Assembly: GCA_023229525.1 (NCBI GenBank) | Contig: JALNZC010000024.1 | Location: 1-61,732 of the forward strand | Reading direction: 5' to 3' | Origin: Bacteroidales bacterium | GTDB taxonomy: Bacteria; Bacteroidota; Bacteroidia; Bacteroidales; FEN-979 | Length of the DNA: 61,732 bases | Part shown: positions 1 to 8,436 of the stretch, in pieces | Numbering within the stretch: position 1 is the stretch's first letter | How the letters are laid out: the number at the start of each line of letters is the position of its first letter | Notes under the pieces: model-generated | Databases searched by the model: none | Told to the model about the DNA's origin: nothing | What the model saw: only the letters and a program-made list of their open reading frames with translations | Position numbers and translations under genes: made by a program

Positions 1-1
1 A

Positions 2-88
2 ACAAATTCTGATGTTATTGACAAAAAAGAAAAAAGTACCAAAAAAGAAAAAAGTCAACAAACAACAAAAGAGTTTAATAGTTATTGA
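2..88 (+). CDS. Possible C-terminal end of a gene entering from the left edge
   Basis: One frame is open from the first bases of the window to a TGA at 86-88. It would encode 28 residues, very rich in Lys, Glu, Gln and Thr, with two near-identical Lys-rich blocks. It looks like the polar tail of a protein whose body lies outside the window. It could also be non-coding A-rich DNA, since the stretch is short and low in complexity. No function can be given. Confidence 0.25.
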   Translation, partial: TNSDVIDKKEKSTKKEKSQQTTKEFNSY

Positions 89-117
89 AAAAAGTCAACC
101 TATTTCAGTCATCATCA

Positions 118-228
118 ATCTTGTATCTTTAATCTTGTATCTTTAATCTTGGATACTGCATCTGTATCCTGCATCTTGTATCCTGCATCTTGTATCCTGC
201 ATCTTGTATCCTGCATCTTGTATCCTGT
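118..228. repeat. 14-bp tandem repeat (minisatellite), about 8 units
   Basis: Eight consecutive units of about 14 bp fill the space just downstream of the sensory kinase stop codon. Units 1-2 (118-145) read atcttgtatcttta, unit 3 (146-159) is a diverged copy, unit 4 (160-172) lacks one base, and units 5-8 (173-228) read atcttgtatcctgc with a final c-to-t change. There are no spacers, so this is not a CRISPR array. The gradient from diverged to identical units suggests slippage-driven growth at the right end. It is followed by a partial unit up to about 235. Confidence 0.9.
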
Positions 229-243
229 ATCCAGGAATTTGCG

Positions 244-2226
244 TCATCTTCCCCGTGGAAAAGCAATCCTGAAAATTGTTCCCGTTGGGCCCTCGGCTGG
301 ATCGGTATTGGAATCCACACGTATTTTTCCTCTATGCATTTTTACAATTCCATAAATCAAGGCAAGTCCTAGCCCGGTTCCTTTTCCCATCTCTTTAGTC
401 GTAAAAAAAGGAGTAAAAATTTTATCCATATTTTCTTTCGGAATTCCCGTTCCGGTATCTTTCACCAGGAAAATAATATCACCATTTTCCCCTTTAACAC
501 TTACGGAAAGAATTCCTCCAAGTGGCATTGCCTCAATGGCATTCTTCTCAAGATTGGTCAGAACCTGCATCATCTGATCAATATCCAGCAAAGCAATAGG
601 ATCCTCAATATCAGGTTCAAATGCAATGGTGACATTGTCTGGTTTGATAATGGAATCGATACTGTGTTTCAGAAATTTTACCACATCGGTTTCTGTCAGG
701 TTGACCTGGTTTTTCCGTGCAAAGTTCAAAAGTCCATTGACAATTTTTTTACATCGTTCCGCTTGATCAACAATCAGTTTAAGATCCTCATGTACGGCAT
801 CTCCCTCCGGGGCTTCATCTAATAAAATACTGCTATACATGGTGATCACTCCCAATGGATTATTTAATTCATGAGCGATACCGGCAGAAAGTTGTCCCAT
901 ATGAGCGAGTTTTTCCGATTGCTTAAGGGCAGCTTTCGCCCGGGCTAATTTTTCATTGGATACATTCAGATTACCAATTGAATCATGCAGTTTCTCGATG
1001 GTATAAGGGAGGCACATTTCGGTTTCCGCATGTCCCTGGACAATGGCATTGGCATGATCAATACAAGTGTCGTAACCACAGGCTCCGCAGTTCAGATGAT
1101 CCTGTGCCGAAAATTTCCCCATGGCGTTAAGCGCTTTCAAAACCTCTTCATTTGAAGCCGGAGCCAGCCGGCGATCATCTGGTGTAAAGCGCTGTGAAAG
1201 ATCCAGGATACTGTATTCTTTCAAATCCTTTTCCCATGTCTTTATATCCATCTTTTGTAACTTCTTTCCAACATATTCTCCAACGGCAGCGCTCCGCGAA
1301 AAACGCTTTCCTCCCGGAGAAGTCCCCGGTCCCATAATACACCCTTCACAACACAGAAGCATCAGATGCTTGTCACGAATGTAACCATCCTCAAATTCTT
1401 TTATTGCTTCCTTGAAATTGACCCTTCCTTCAGCAATCACAACATGTTCCTCCGGGATCGCTTCCTGACTGTTGGAAGTATAGTAAAGGCCCCGGCTTAT
1501 TGGAAAAATTGAGCCTTTCCCGCTGTGGGGCGGATCAAAATCAGATGATGGAGTATTATCCTGACGGATATCGTGATGTTGAAACATTTCCCGTAACTCT
1601 CGAAAAGTAAGCACTTCTTCCACCTCTTCTGTTTCCGCTTTTTTGGCAAAACAAGGTCCGATAAACACCACCTTTAAATCCTTGCCGTGTTTTTCTTTCA
1701 TAACTCTGGTCATGGCCAGCATAGGAGAAGCAATGGGCGCTAAATAAGGCACCATTTCGGGGTGATAATGGCGGATAAAATAAACAATGGCTGGGCAATC
1801 CGATGAAATATCTCCTTCATTTTGTCTTTCTTTAAGACGGTTTTCATAAGCGTGGGCAACTAAATCGGCACCAAATGAAACTTCAGTAACAAAATCAAAT
1901 CCCAACCTGCGGATCATCCCCACCAGAACCCGGTAATCCCTGATTTCCTCAAATTCTGCCGGGAAACTGGGCGCAACACAAGCGGCTATGAGATGTTGGG
2001 AAGAAAGTAATTCTTCAACCTCAACGATGGAATTTAAAGGGTATTTTGCTCCCTGGCTGCATACCTTAACACAATTCCCGCACCCAATACACCGGTCGTT
2101 AAGTACTTCTGCCTGGCCATTGATGATCTTAATGGCTTTAACCGGACATTCCCTGACACAGGTAAAACAAACCCTGCATCTGTCTGTCACAGTGAAAACC
2201 AATTGCCGGTGATAGGACTGACTCAT
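244..2226 (-). CDS. Sensory [FeFe]-hydrogenase-like protein fused to a histidine kinase
   Basis: This 660-residue protein probably senses H2 or redox state and passes the signal by phosphotransfer. Two [4Fe-4S] ferredoxin motifs (C17-C27, C46-C56) come first. A hydrogenase H-cluster domain follows, with C144 (in DCP), C192 (in GPC), C292 and C296 retaining all four cubane ligands. The proton-relay Cys before C144 is Asp, as expected of a sensor rather than a catalyst. Next are a four-Cys Fe-S domain (C380, C383, C388, C405), a HisKA domain with H452 in an AHELNNP motif, and an ATPase domain with DTGTGIP and GTGLGLAL. There are no membrane segments, so it is cytoplasmic. The start chosen is the ATG at 2226, which overlaps the hydA stop as TAATG; an in-frame TTG at 2244 is less likely. 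No response regulator is adjacent. Confidence 0.9.
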   Translation of the reverse strand: MSQSYHRQLVFTVTDRCRVCFTCVRECPVKAIKIINGQAEVLNDRCIGCGNCVKVCSQGAKYPLNSIVEVEELLSSQHLIAACVAPSFPAEFEEIRDYRVLVGMIRRLGFDFVTEVSFGADLVAHAYENRLKERQNEGDISSDCPAIVYFIRHYHPEMVPYLAPIASPMLAMTRVMKEKHGKDLKVVFIGPCFAKKAETEEVEEVLTFRELREMFQHHDIRQDNTPSSDFDPPHSGKGSIFPISRGLYYTSNSQEAIPEEHVVIAEGRVNFKEAIKEFEDGYIRDKHLMLLCCEGCIMGPGTSPGGKRFSRSAAVGEYVGKKLQKMDIKTWEKDLKEYSILDLSQRFTPDDRRLAPASNEEVLKALNAMGKFSAQDHLNCGACGYDTCIDHANAIVQGHAETEMCLPYTIEKLHDSIGNLNVSNEKLARAKAALKQSEKLAHMGQLSAGIAHELNNPLGVITMYSSILLDEAPEGDAVHEDLKLIVDQAERCKKIVNGLLNFARKNQVNLTETDVVKFLKHSIDSIIKPDNVTIAFEPDIEDPIALLDIDQMMQVLTNLEKNAIEAMPLGGILSVSVKGENGDIIFLVKDTGTGIPKENMDKIFTPFFTTKEMGKGTGLGLALIYGIVKMHRGKIRVDSNTDPAEGPTGTIFRIAFPRGR

Positions 2227-3944
2227 TACAACTCGACTGGACAACGTGAAACATGAAGGAGCTCTTTGTTCCTGTCGCTGTTGGGTTTGGCAAGAAATTT
2301 TTCATACAGATCCTTGATGATTGGATTTTTGTGAGCCACCTTGATGATCTCCTCCTCATCTACATCATAAATAGTTTTCATTCGCATTTTCAGGCTCTTT
2401 TCATCCGAACCTTTTGGTTGCCCACCACCGTTAATGCATCCGAAAGGACAAGTCATGACTTCGACAAGGTGTATATCATTTCTCCCGGCTTCTATTTCAT
2501 CAAGCAGGGTCTTCACATTGGCCAATCCGCTTACAGAAACAACATTGATGAAATGTTTTCCGATCTTTATCCGGGTCTCTTTTCGCGATTTTAATCCGCG
2601 CAGATCATTTATTTTCAAGGGATTCATCTCCTGACCGGTCATCATGAAACCGATGGTTCTTAATACTCCTTCAAGATGCCCTCCGGAAATTCCAAAAAGT
2701 TTGCCTGCTGAACTTCGGATACTGAAAGCCGAATCATTGGGCTCAGGTTCCAATCCTGAAAAATCAATACCAAGTAATCTGATCATTTTAATCAGCTCCC
2801 TTGTGGTAATTACAGCGTCGACAAATGGGACTTCAGATTCCTTCTGGTTATCCAGGCCTGCTTCATATTTCTTGGCGGTGCAAGGCATCACGGAAACTAT
2901 GAAAACATTTTTAGACTTCTGCCCGGCTGAACTGGTGATATATTGTTTTATTAACCTCCCCATCATTTGCTGTGGAGAACGGGCAGATGAAAGATTTTCA
3001 AGAAATTTTGGTCTGATATCTTCAACAAACTTAACCCATGATGGACAACACGAAGTGAACATCGGAAGGGATCTATGTTTATTGAAGCGGTCAGTAAATT
3101 CAGCAGCCTCCTCCATAATGGTCAGATCTGCTGCCATCGATGTGTCAAATATTTGTCTGAACCCCATTTTCTTCAATGCCGCCCGGAAAAGGTTCAAAAT
3201 ATCTTTGTTGGTTTTCAGATTGAATTCCTCGGCAATGGAGGCTGGAACTGTCGGGGAAAACTGGATGACCGGATAAAGATCAGGATTATTCAGGACCTCA
3301 ATTACAGACTGGAATGTTTGTTTTTCCGACAGAGCCCCTGTTGGACAAACTTGAATGCATTGTCCGCATTTTACACAAGCCCTTACATTTAATCCTTTAT
3401 TGTAAGTAGTCCCGATGCGACTTTCACTCCCGCGACCAATCACATCAATCGCACCAACCCCGATGATTTCATCACAAATCCTGATGCATCTTCCACACAA
3501 AACACATTTGGCCGTATCCCGTTCAATACTGGGACATGCTTTGTCAATCTGGTTTGAGTTCCGTTTCGATTGGTATTTCCGCTCCCGGACATCCAATTCT
3601 GCAGCAAGTGCCTGGAGTTCACATTGACCATTTCTCTCACAATAAAGACAATCGTTTGGATGACTTGCGAGCAGCAGTTCAACCAGTGTTTTACGTGCTT
3701 TGATAACCCTGGGAGAATGTGTCCTTATTTTCATCCATTCCTCGACAGGATGAGAACAGGAAGGTACTAGACCTGGAATACCATCTACCTCTACGACGCA
3801 CATCCTGCAGTTTCCGGTCGGAGAAAAACCGTTCATATAACATAATGTAGGTACTTTTATACCGATCCTGTCCAAAACATTTTTTATGGTTTCCCCTTTT
3901 TTCGCAGTTACATGCTCTTTATTGATCTCAATATCAAATTGCAT
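2226..3944 (-). CDS. hydA: [FeFe]-hydrogenase catalytic subunit HydA, operon 1
   Basis: This 572-residue subunit makes or oxidises H2 at an H-cluster, probably exchanging electrons with NAD(H) and ferredoxin through its NuoE/NuoF partners. In order it carries a [2Fe-2S] domain (C35, C46, C49, C63), a His-Cys cluster (H95, C99, C102, C108), two [4Fe-4S] motifs (about 147-200) and the H-cluster domain. The signatures TSCCPSW (297-303), MPCTAKK (C355) and the C499/C503 motif ending GGGQP are complete; the numbering coincides with clostridial CpI. The C-terminal small-subunit region is present. It lies 8 bp downstream of the NuoF-like gene and is coupled to the kinase gene. All residues expected for catalysis are there. 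Confidence 0.95.
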   Translation of the reverse strand: MQFDIEINKEHVTAKKGETIKNVLDRIGIKVPTLCYMNGFSPTGNCRMCVVEVDGIPGLVPSCSHPVEEWMKIRTHSPRVIKARKTLVELLLASHPNDCLYCERNGQCELQALAAELDVRERKYQSKRNSNQIDKACPSIERDTAKCVLCGRCIRICDEIIGVGAIDVIGRGSESRIGTTYNKGLNVRACVKCGQCIQVCPTGALSEKQTFQSVIEVLNNPDLYPVIQFSPTVPASIAEEFNLKTNKDILNLFRAALKKMGFRQIFDTSMAADLTIMEEAAEFTDRFNKHRSLPMFTSCCPSWVKFVEDIRPKFLENLSSARSPQQMMGRLIKQYITSSAGQKSKNVFIVSVMPCTAKKYEAGLDNQKESEVPFVDAVITTRELIKMIRLLGIDFSGLEPEPNDSAFSIRSSAGKLFGISGGHLEGVLRTIGFMMTGQEMNPLKINDLRGLKSRKETRIKIGKHFINVVSVSGLANVKTLLDEIEAGRNDIHLVEVMTCPFGCINGGGQPKGSDEKSLKMRMKTIYDVDEEEIIKVAHKNPIIKDLYEKFLAKPNSDRNKELLHVSRCPVEL

Positions 3945-3952
3945 TTTTACGA

Positions 3953-5902
3953 TTATTTAAAGTAGATAGCGCTGAATTTACAACTGTCAAAGCAAATACC
4001 GCATCCAGTACATTTTGATTCAATAATGAAATGAGGCATTTTTACCGAACCAATGATGGCATTTTCGGGACACTTTTTCTGACAAACATTGCACCCTGTA
4101 CAAAGTTCGGGATCAATAAAATATGTTCTCAAATCATGACAGACACCAGCCTGGCATTTCCGGTCGAAAATATGTTCTTCATACTCTTCCCTGAACCATT
4201 TCAAACTTGAAAGAACAGGATTTGGGGCATTTTGACCAAGGCCACATAATGAGGTATCCCGGATTACCTCAGCCAACGTTTCTAGTTGAACAACACCTTT
4301 GAACCGTTCGAGTGTATCGTGAGAACCCTCTTCCTTAGGTCGCCGGATAGTACTATCCAGTATTTCCAGCATTCTTTTCGTTCCTTCCCGGCATGGAATA
4401 CATTTTCCGCAACTTTCTTTCTGAAGGAATTCCATAAAGTACCTGCATAGATTGACCATACATGTATCTTCATCAAGAATGATAAGTCCGCCCAGACCAA
4501 GAGATGCACCGATCACCTGCAAAGAATCAAACCCGATCTCCGTTTCCATATCCTTCAAGGGTATACAAACGCCCGACGGGCCGCCCAATTGAACAGCTTT
4601 CAACTTCTTACCATCCTTAACTCCACCGGCAATCGAATTAACAATATCAGAAATTTTAATCCCCATGGGAATTTCAATGGTGCCTGAATTAACTCCCTTA
4701 CCAGTAAGACTAAAGACTTTGGTGCCGGTGCTTCCTTTTTTGCCAATGGATTTAAACCATAATGGACCATTTTCCAAAATAGCCGGAATGTTGGCAAGGG
4801 TTTCAACATTGTTGACGATGGTAGGATGTCCAAACAAGCCTTTTTCAGCAGGATAGGGAGGCTTCTCATGCGGGATACCGCGTCCACCCTCCAAACTTGC
4901 AATCAAAGCTGTTTCTTCACCACAAATAAATGCACCAGCCCCCTGGTGTATTAAAATATTGAGGTTAACCCCGCTCCCGAAAATATTTTCACCTAAAAAA
5001 CCATATTCTTTCGCTTGTTGCAAGGCATTCTGTAAAATCGACAGGGATTGCTTGTATTCGGATCGCAAATAAATGTATGCCTTGTTGGCTCCAATTGCGT
5101 ATGCGGCAATGGCAATCCCTTCAATGACCCGGTGTGGATCACCTTCCAGCAGGGTTCTGTCCATAAATGCTCCAGGATCACTTTCATCGGCATTACAGAT
5201 AAGGTATTTCTGATCACTCCCGGTATTTAAGGCTACCGACCATTTTTTACCGGTTGGATATCCTCCTCCTCCGCGTCCCCTTAATTCACTCTGGTCAATG
5301 ATCTCACAAACCTTTTCAGCCGTATAATTCAGAACAGTTTTAAATAATGATCTGTAACCGCCATTGGCCAGGTAGTCATTGATATTAAATGGTGAAATGT
5401 TTCCTGTATTGCGGAGTACATTCCTGCGTTGTAACGCGAAAAAAGGAAGTTGCTCAATATACCCCAGACCAGGCCACTCTTCATGTGAATGAAAACGGTA
5501 TTGCCCTATTGCATTTTCAGACATCACCGTATGATGAAAGACAGCGTTCAGCAAATCCTCAACCTTTTCTTCCGTGACATGCTGAAATGATATCCTCGTC
5601 TTTCCGGGTAACTGAACATCCATCAATGGTTCAGCGGAACAAAGTCCGAGACAACCAACCTTTACCAATTCTGCATCCACTTTATTCTCCTCAAAGTACT
5701 TTTCAGCAGCCCTGAAAGTTTTATCCGATCCGGCGATCAACCCACATGTACCCATCCCGATATAAACAACCGGATGTGAAATTTTTTCCCTTTTAATCTG
5801 AGCGAGCAAGTCTGCAGTTCCCTTATCAAAAAAACCGGAATAGTTTTTTACGATTTTTTCAACCAGAAAGTCTTTTATTTGTTGGGTATTTGGAGCTGAC
5901 AT
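3953..5902 (-). CDS. hydB: HydB, NuoF-like flavoprotein subunit with fused N-terminal [2Fe-2S] domain, operon 1
   Basis: This 649-residue diaphorase subunit binds FMN and NAD(H). An N-terminal thioredoxin-like ferredoxin (about 1-125) has GTCG and GCLGLC motifs. The NuoF core follows, with the Gly-rich RGRGGGGYPTG nucleotide loop and the Cys motif CGKCIPC for a [4Fe-4S] cluster. Two ferredoxin motifs end the protein (CTGCNVCQKKCP and CTGCGICFDSC). In operon 2 the N-terminal domain is a separate gene, so this is the fused arrangement. The start at 5902 lies one base after the NuoE-like stop codon. The architecture matches HydB of trimeric electron-bifurcating hydrogenases; whether this one bifurcates is inference. 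Confidence 0.93.
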   Translation of the reverse strand: MSAPNTQQIKDFLVEKIVKNYSGFFDKGTADLLAQIKREKISHPVVYIGMGTCGLIAGSDKTFRAAEKYFEENKVDAELVKVGCLGLCSAEPLMDVQLPGKTRISFQHVTEEKVEDLLNAVFHHTVMSENAIGQYRFHSHEEWPGLGYIEQLPFFALQRRNVLRNTGNISPFNINDYLANGGYRSLFKTVLNYTAEKVCEIIDQSELRGRGGGGYPTGKKWSVALNTGSDQKYLICNADESDPGAFMDRTLLEGDPHRVIEGIAIAAYAIGANKAYIYLRSEYKQSLSILQNALQQAKEYGFLGENIFGSGVNLNILIHQGAGAFICGEETALIASLEGGRGIPHEKPPYPAEKGLFGHPTIVNNVETLANIPAILENGPLWFKSIGKKGSTGTKVFSLTGKGVNSGTIEIPMGIKISDIVNSIAGGVKDGKKLKAVQLGGPSGVCIPLKDMETEIGFDSLQVIGASLGLGGLIILDEDTCMVNLCRYFMEFLQKESCGKCIPCREGTKRMLEILDSTIRRPKEEGSHDTLERFKGVVQLETLAEVIRDTSLCGLGQNAPNPVLSSLKWFREEYEEHIFDRKCQAGVCHDLRTYFIDPELCTGCNVCQKKCPENAIIGSVKMPHFIIESKCTGCGICFDSCKFSAIYFK

Positions 5903-5903
5903 T

Positions 5904-6368
5904 TTATTCTTCTTTGTCTTTTAATGAATGAATGATCTTGTTCAGGTCCCCGGGTGTGACGCGGGTGTAATATGTTTCATTCACGAGGATTACCGGCGCC
6001 TGATCACACGAGCCTAAACAAGTGACAATTTCAAGGCTGAATTTTCCATCACGACTCGTACTTCCGGCTTTAACCTTTAATTGTTTTTCCAGTTCCTTTA
6101 AAAAAGTGGAGGAACCGAATAAATAACATGCAGTTCCATTGCAGATTCGGAAATGATTCCGGCCATGAGGATGAAAATGGAATTGATCGTAAAAAGCTGC
6201 GACACCATATATTTTATTAATGGGAAGATTAAGGTGTAAAGAAACATCCGCCAGAACGTCTTCGGTCAGAAAGCCCCTTTCTTTCTGAATTTCCTGAAGA
6301 ATAGGGAGTAAACCTTCTTTTTTACCGGCAGGGTATTCTGAAAGTATATTTATAAATTGTTGGTCCAT
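5904..6368 (-). CDS. hydC: HydC, NuoE-like [2Fe-2S] subunit, operon 1
   Basis: This 154-residue thioredoxin-fold ferredoxin is the first gene of operon 1. Four cysteines (C76, C81, C117, C121) in the spacing CX4C and CLGSC bind one [2Fe-2S] cluster, as in the 24-kDa subunit of complex I. It relays electrons between the flavin subunit and the hydrogenase subunit. Length and the motif YGVAAFY are typical of the family. The ATG at 6368 lies about 29 bp downstream of a TATATTTG promoter box and is followed almost without a gap by hydB. It is cytoplasmic with no signal peptide. Confidence 0.93.
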   Translation of the reverse strand: MDQQFINILSEYPAGKKEGLLPILQEIQKERGFLTEDVLADVSLHLNLPINKIYGVAAFYDQFHFHPHGRNHFRICNGTACYLFGSSTFLKELEKQLKVKAGSTSRDGKFSLEIVTCLGSCDQAPVILVNETYYTRVTPGDLNKIIHSLKDKEE

Positions 6369-6396
6369 TGTTTATTCATATATCATTTATTCCATA

Positions 6397-6404
6397 CAAA
6401 TATA
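6397..6404 (-). promoter_or_regulatory. Probable -7 box of the operon 1 promoter
   Basis: On the minus strand this reads TATATTTG, an exact match to the Bacteroidetes TAnnTTTG box. A clear -33 TTTG is not found about 20 bp further upstream, so the promoter may depend on an activator. Two CRP-type dyads begin 29 bp upstream of the box. Confidence 0.6.
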
Positions 6405-6433
6405 CATCTTTAAATGAAATGAAAAAATTTTAC

Positions 6434-6468
6434 TTGTGAAAATATTAGCATTGTGAATAAATAAACAA
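6434..6468. promoter_or_regulatory. Tandem CRP/FNR-type operator pair between operon 1 and the sensory genes
   Basis: Two 18-bp dyads lie 17 bp apart and share one base. 6434-6451 is TTGTGA-AAATAT-TAGCAT, with two mismatches in the right half. 6451-6468 is TTGTGA-ATAAAT-AAACAA. Both fit TTGTKA-N6-TMACAA, the layout read by CRP-like proteins. The pair begins 29 bp upstream of the operon 1 -7 box and about 65 bp upstream of the -7 box of the divergent gene, so it may serve both. The same arrangement appears in front of operon 2. Confidence 0.6.
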
Positions 6469-6532
6469 TAGTTTCAATTGACTGTTAACCCTTTTTTTTA
6501 AGGTAAGCCATTTAAAAACCCACAGATATTCA

Positions 6533-6540
6533 TATCTTTG
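6533..6540 (+). promoter_or_regulatory. Probable -7 box for the PAS sensory hydrogenase gene
   Basis: The sequence TATCTTTG matches TAnnTTTG exactly and lies 18 bp upstream of the ATG at 6559. A TTTA at 6511-6514, 18 bp further upstream, could be a weak -33 element. Confidence 0.55.
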
Positions 6541-6558
6541 AATTCATTATAAGGAACT

Positions 6559-8427
6559 ATGCTTACGGATCCCCTGTTGAAAATTCGTCAAGAATTCTGT
6601 ATCAAGTGTTACTCCTGCGTCAGGATATGCCCTGTAAATGCCATCAGGGTTGATGTTAATTCTGAATTTCCTTCAATCATTCCTGAACGCTGTATAGGTT
6701 GTGGAAGTTGCTACCGGGCCTGCTCTCCGGGAGCAATTATTTACAGGAGTTCAATTGAAGAAACCAAAATACTGCTTTCATCCGGCCAGAAAGTTGCAGC
6801 CATCTGCGATCCGATGATATCCGGTGAATTTCATGATATAACCGATTACAGGAAGTTTGTAGAGATGATCAGACAACTGGGATTCTCTCTTGTCAGTGAG
6901 ACCTCTTTCGGGGTTGATCTTGTCGCCCGGAAATACAAGGAAATATTTAATAATTTCAAAGGAAAATATCACATTTCTGCCAATTGCCCATCCGTTGTCG
7001 CATTTATTGAAAAATATTATCCCGAGTTGATTACCAACCTGGCCCCAATTGTATCTCCAATGGTTGCCACAGCAAAAGTCATCCGGCAAAAGTATGGACC
7101 CGACATAAAAATCGTATTCATCGGCCCTTGTATTGCTACTAAAGATGAAGCGCTGAAATTTGAAGGAGATGCAAGAATTGACGCTGTTCTCACTTTTGTT
7201 GAGTTACGGCAACTCTTTACCATGTTTAATATCCGTGAGAGCCAGCTGGAATTTTCTGATTTTGATCCTCCTTACGGGTTTAAGGGTAATCTTTATCCCA
7301 TCAGTAATGGAATCTTACAGTGTGTTGATATCAATGAGAATTTGCTGACCGGAAACGTAATCACATCCGAAGGACGCCACAATATGCTGAACTCCGTAAA
7401 AGAATTCGATTCCGGAATTGAAATGATAAAACGCCACTTCAATATTTTTTATGACGACGGTTGCCTGATGGGACCCGGAACTTCTGCAGGAGGAGAAAAA
7501 TTCGTGCGTATGTCACTCGTCGTTGATTATGCCAACAAAAGACAAAATACAGTTGACAATACCACCTGGAACACAGATATATCCTCCTGTGAGAATATTG
7601 ACCTTTCCCGTCAGTTTTTGGCTGATGACCAACGGTTACCAATTCCCCCTGAAGAGAAAATCGATGAAATATTGAAAATGATCAAACGGGAAGGAGAAAA
7701 GGATAATGAGGTTGGATGCGAAACCTGTGGCTATACAAATTGCCGTGAATTTGCCATAGCCATTTCCCAGGGACTTGCAACGACCGATATGTGCCATGTT
7801 TTTAGCAGACGAAACCGGCAGGAATACATCAAAACGCTTCGGACAACCAATGAAAAACTGGCAAGGATAAAGGTCGCTTTGAAGGAATCTGAAGAAAAAG
7901 CGAAACAGGAACAGGAAGCTCAGAAAGAAACCGGCGATATTATCTCCACCATGCTTCAGAAGCTCCTTTCCGGGGTTGTCATTGTTGATGAAAAATTGAA
8001 GATCGTTCAATCAAATAATGCTTTTATTCGTATTCTGGGAGAAGAAGCATCAATGGTTGATGAGGTCATTCCCGGACTTGCTGGTGCCGATTTAAAAGCA
8101 CTTCTTCCGATTCACATCTATAAAATGTTTTCTTATGTCCTCGCTACCGATGAACCGATAGAAAATAAAGATGTTCAACATGAAGACAATAAAATCAGTG
8201 TTTCCATCTTTCCTATCCGGAGTCATAAATATGTAGGTGCTATTTTACGCGACATGTATGCACCGGAAGTCAGGAAAGAACAAATTGTTAAGCGTTTGAC
8301 CGAGGTGATTGATGAAAGTTTTGATACCGTTCAGAAAATCGCATATCTGCTCGGGGAAGGAGCTGCCAAAACAGAACAAATGCTCAACTCTGTCATCGAA
8401 TCCCATAAGAATCCAACAAAATCGTAA
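6559..8427 (+). CDS. Sensory [FeFe]-hydrogenase-like protein with PAS domain
   Basis: This 622-residue protein is a probable redox or H2 sensor without an output kinase. Two ferredoxin motifs (C14-C24, C45-C55) precede a hydrogenase-like domain, a four-Cys Fe-S domain (C387, C390, C395, C412), a coiled segment (about 430-460) and a PAS-like domain (about 465-570). The H-cluster domain keeps C143 (NCP), C191 (GPC) and C302. The position of the remaining cubane ligand, four residues before C302, is Tyr298. The related kinase at 244-2226 has Cys there. So this protein either binds an altered cluster or none. It is followed after 9 bp by a SpoIIE-type phosphatase, which suggests signalling to a partner-switch or phosphoprotein pathway. 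Confidence 0.88.
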   Translation: MLTDPLLKIRQEFCIKCYSCVRICPVNAIRVDVNSEFPSIIPERCIGCGSCYRACSPGAIIYRSSIEETKILLSSGQKVAAICDPMISGEFHDITDYRKFVEMIRQLGFSLVSETSFGVDLVARKYKEIFNNFKGKYHISANCPSVVAFIEKYYPELITNLAPIVSPMVATAKVIRQKYGPDIKIVFIGPCIATKDEALKFEGDARIDAVLTFVELRQLFTMFNIRESQLEFSDFDPPYGFKGNLYPISNGILQCVDINENLLTGNVITSEGRHNMLNSVKEFDSGIEMIKRHFNIFYDDGCLMGPGTSAGGEKFVRMSLVVDYANKRQNTVDNTTWNTDISSCENIDLSRQFLADDQRLPIPPEEKIDEILKMIKREGEKDNEVGCETCGYTNCREFAIAISQGLATTDMCHVFSRRNRQEYIKTLRTTNEKLARIKVALKESEEKAKQEQEAQKETGDIISTMLQKLLSGVVIVDEKLKIVQSNNAFIRILGEEASMVDEVIPGLAGADLKALLPIHIYKMFSYVLATDEPIENKDVQHEDNKISVSIFPIRSHKYVGAILRDMYAPEVRKEQIVKRLTEVIDESFDTVQKIAYLLGEGAAKTEQMLNSVIESHKNPTKS

Positions 8428-8436
8428 ATTTCCTTC

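Noticed and set aside
118..228. Possible CRISPR array
   Set aside because: Units are 14 bp and contiguous with no spacers, and no cas genes are nearby.
2227..2244. TTG start adding six residues to the sensory kinase
   Set aside because: The ATG at 2226 forms a standard TAATG coupling with the hydA stop codon and the extra residues overlap hydA.
3415..3627. Open frames opposite the hydrogenase, hdr and hyp genes
   Set aside because: They are shadows of strongly conserved coding sequence in other frames, with no recognisable product or start signal.
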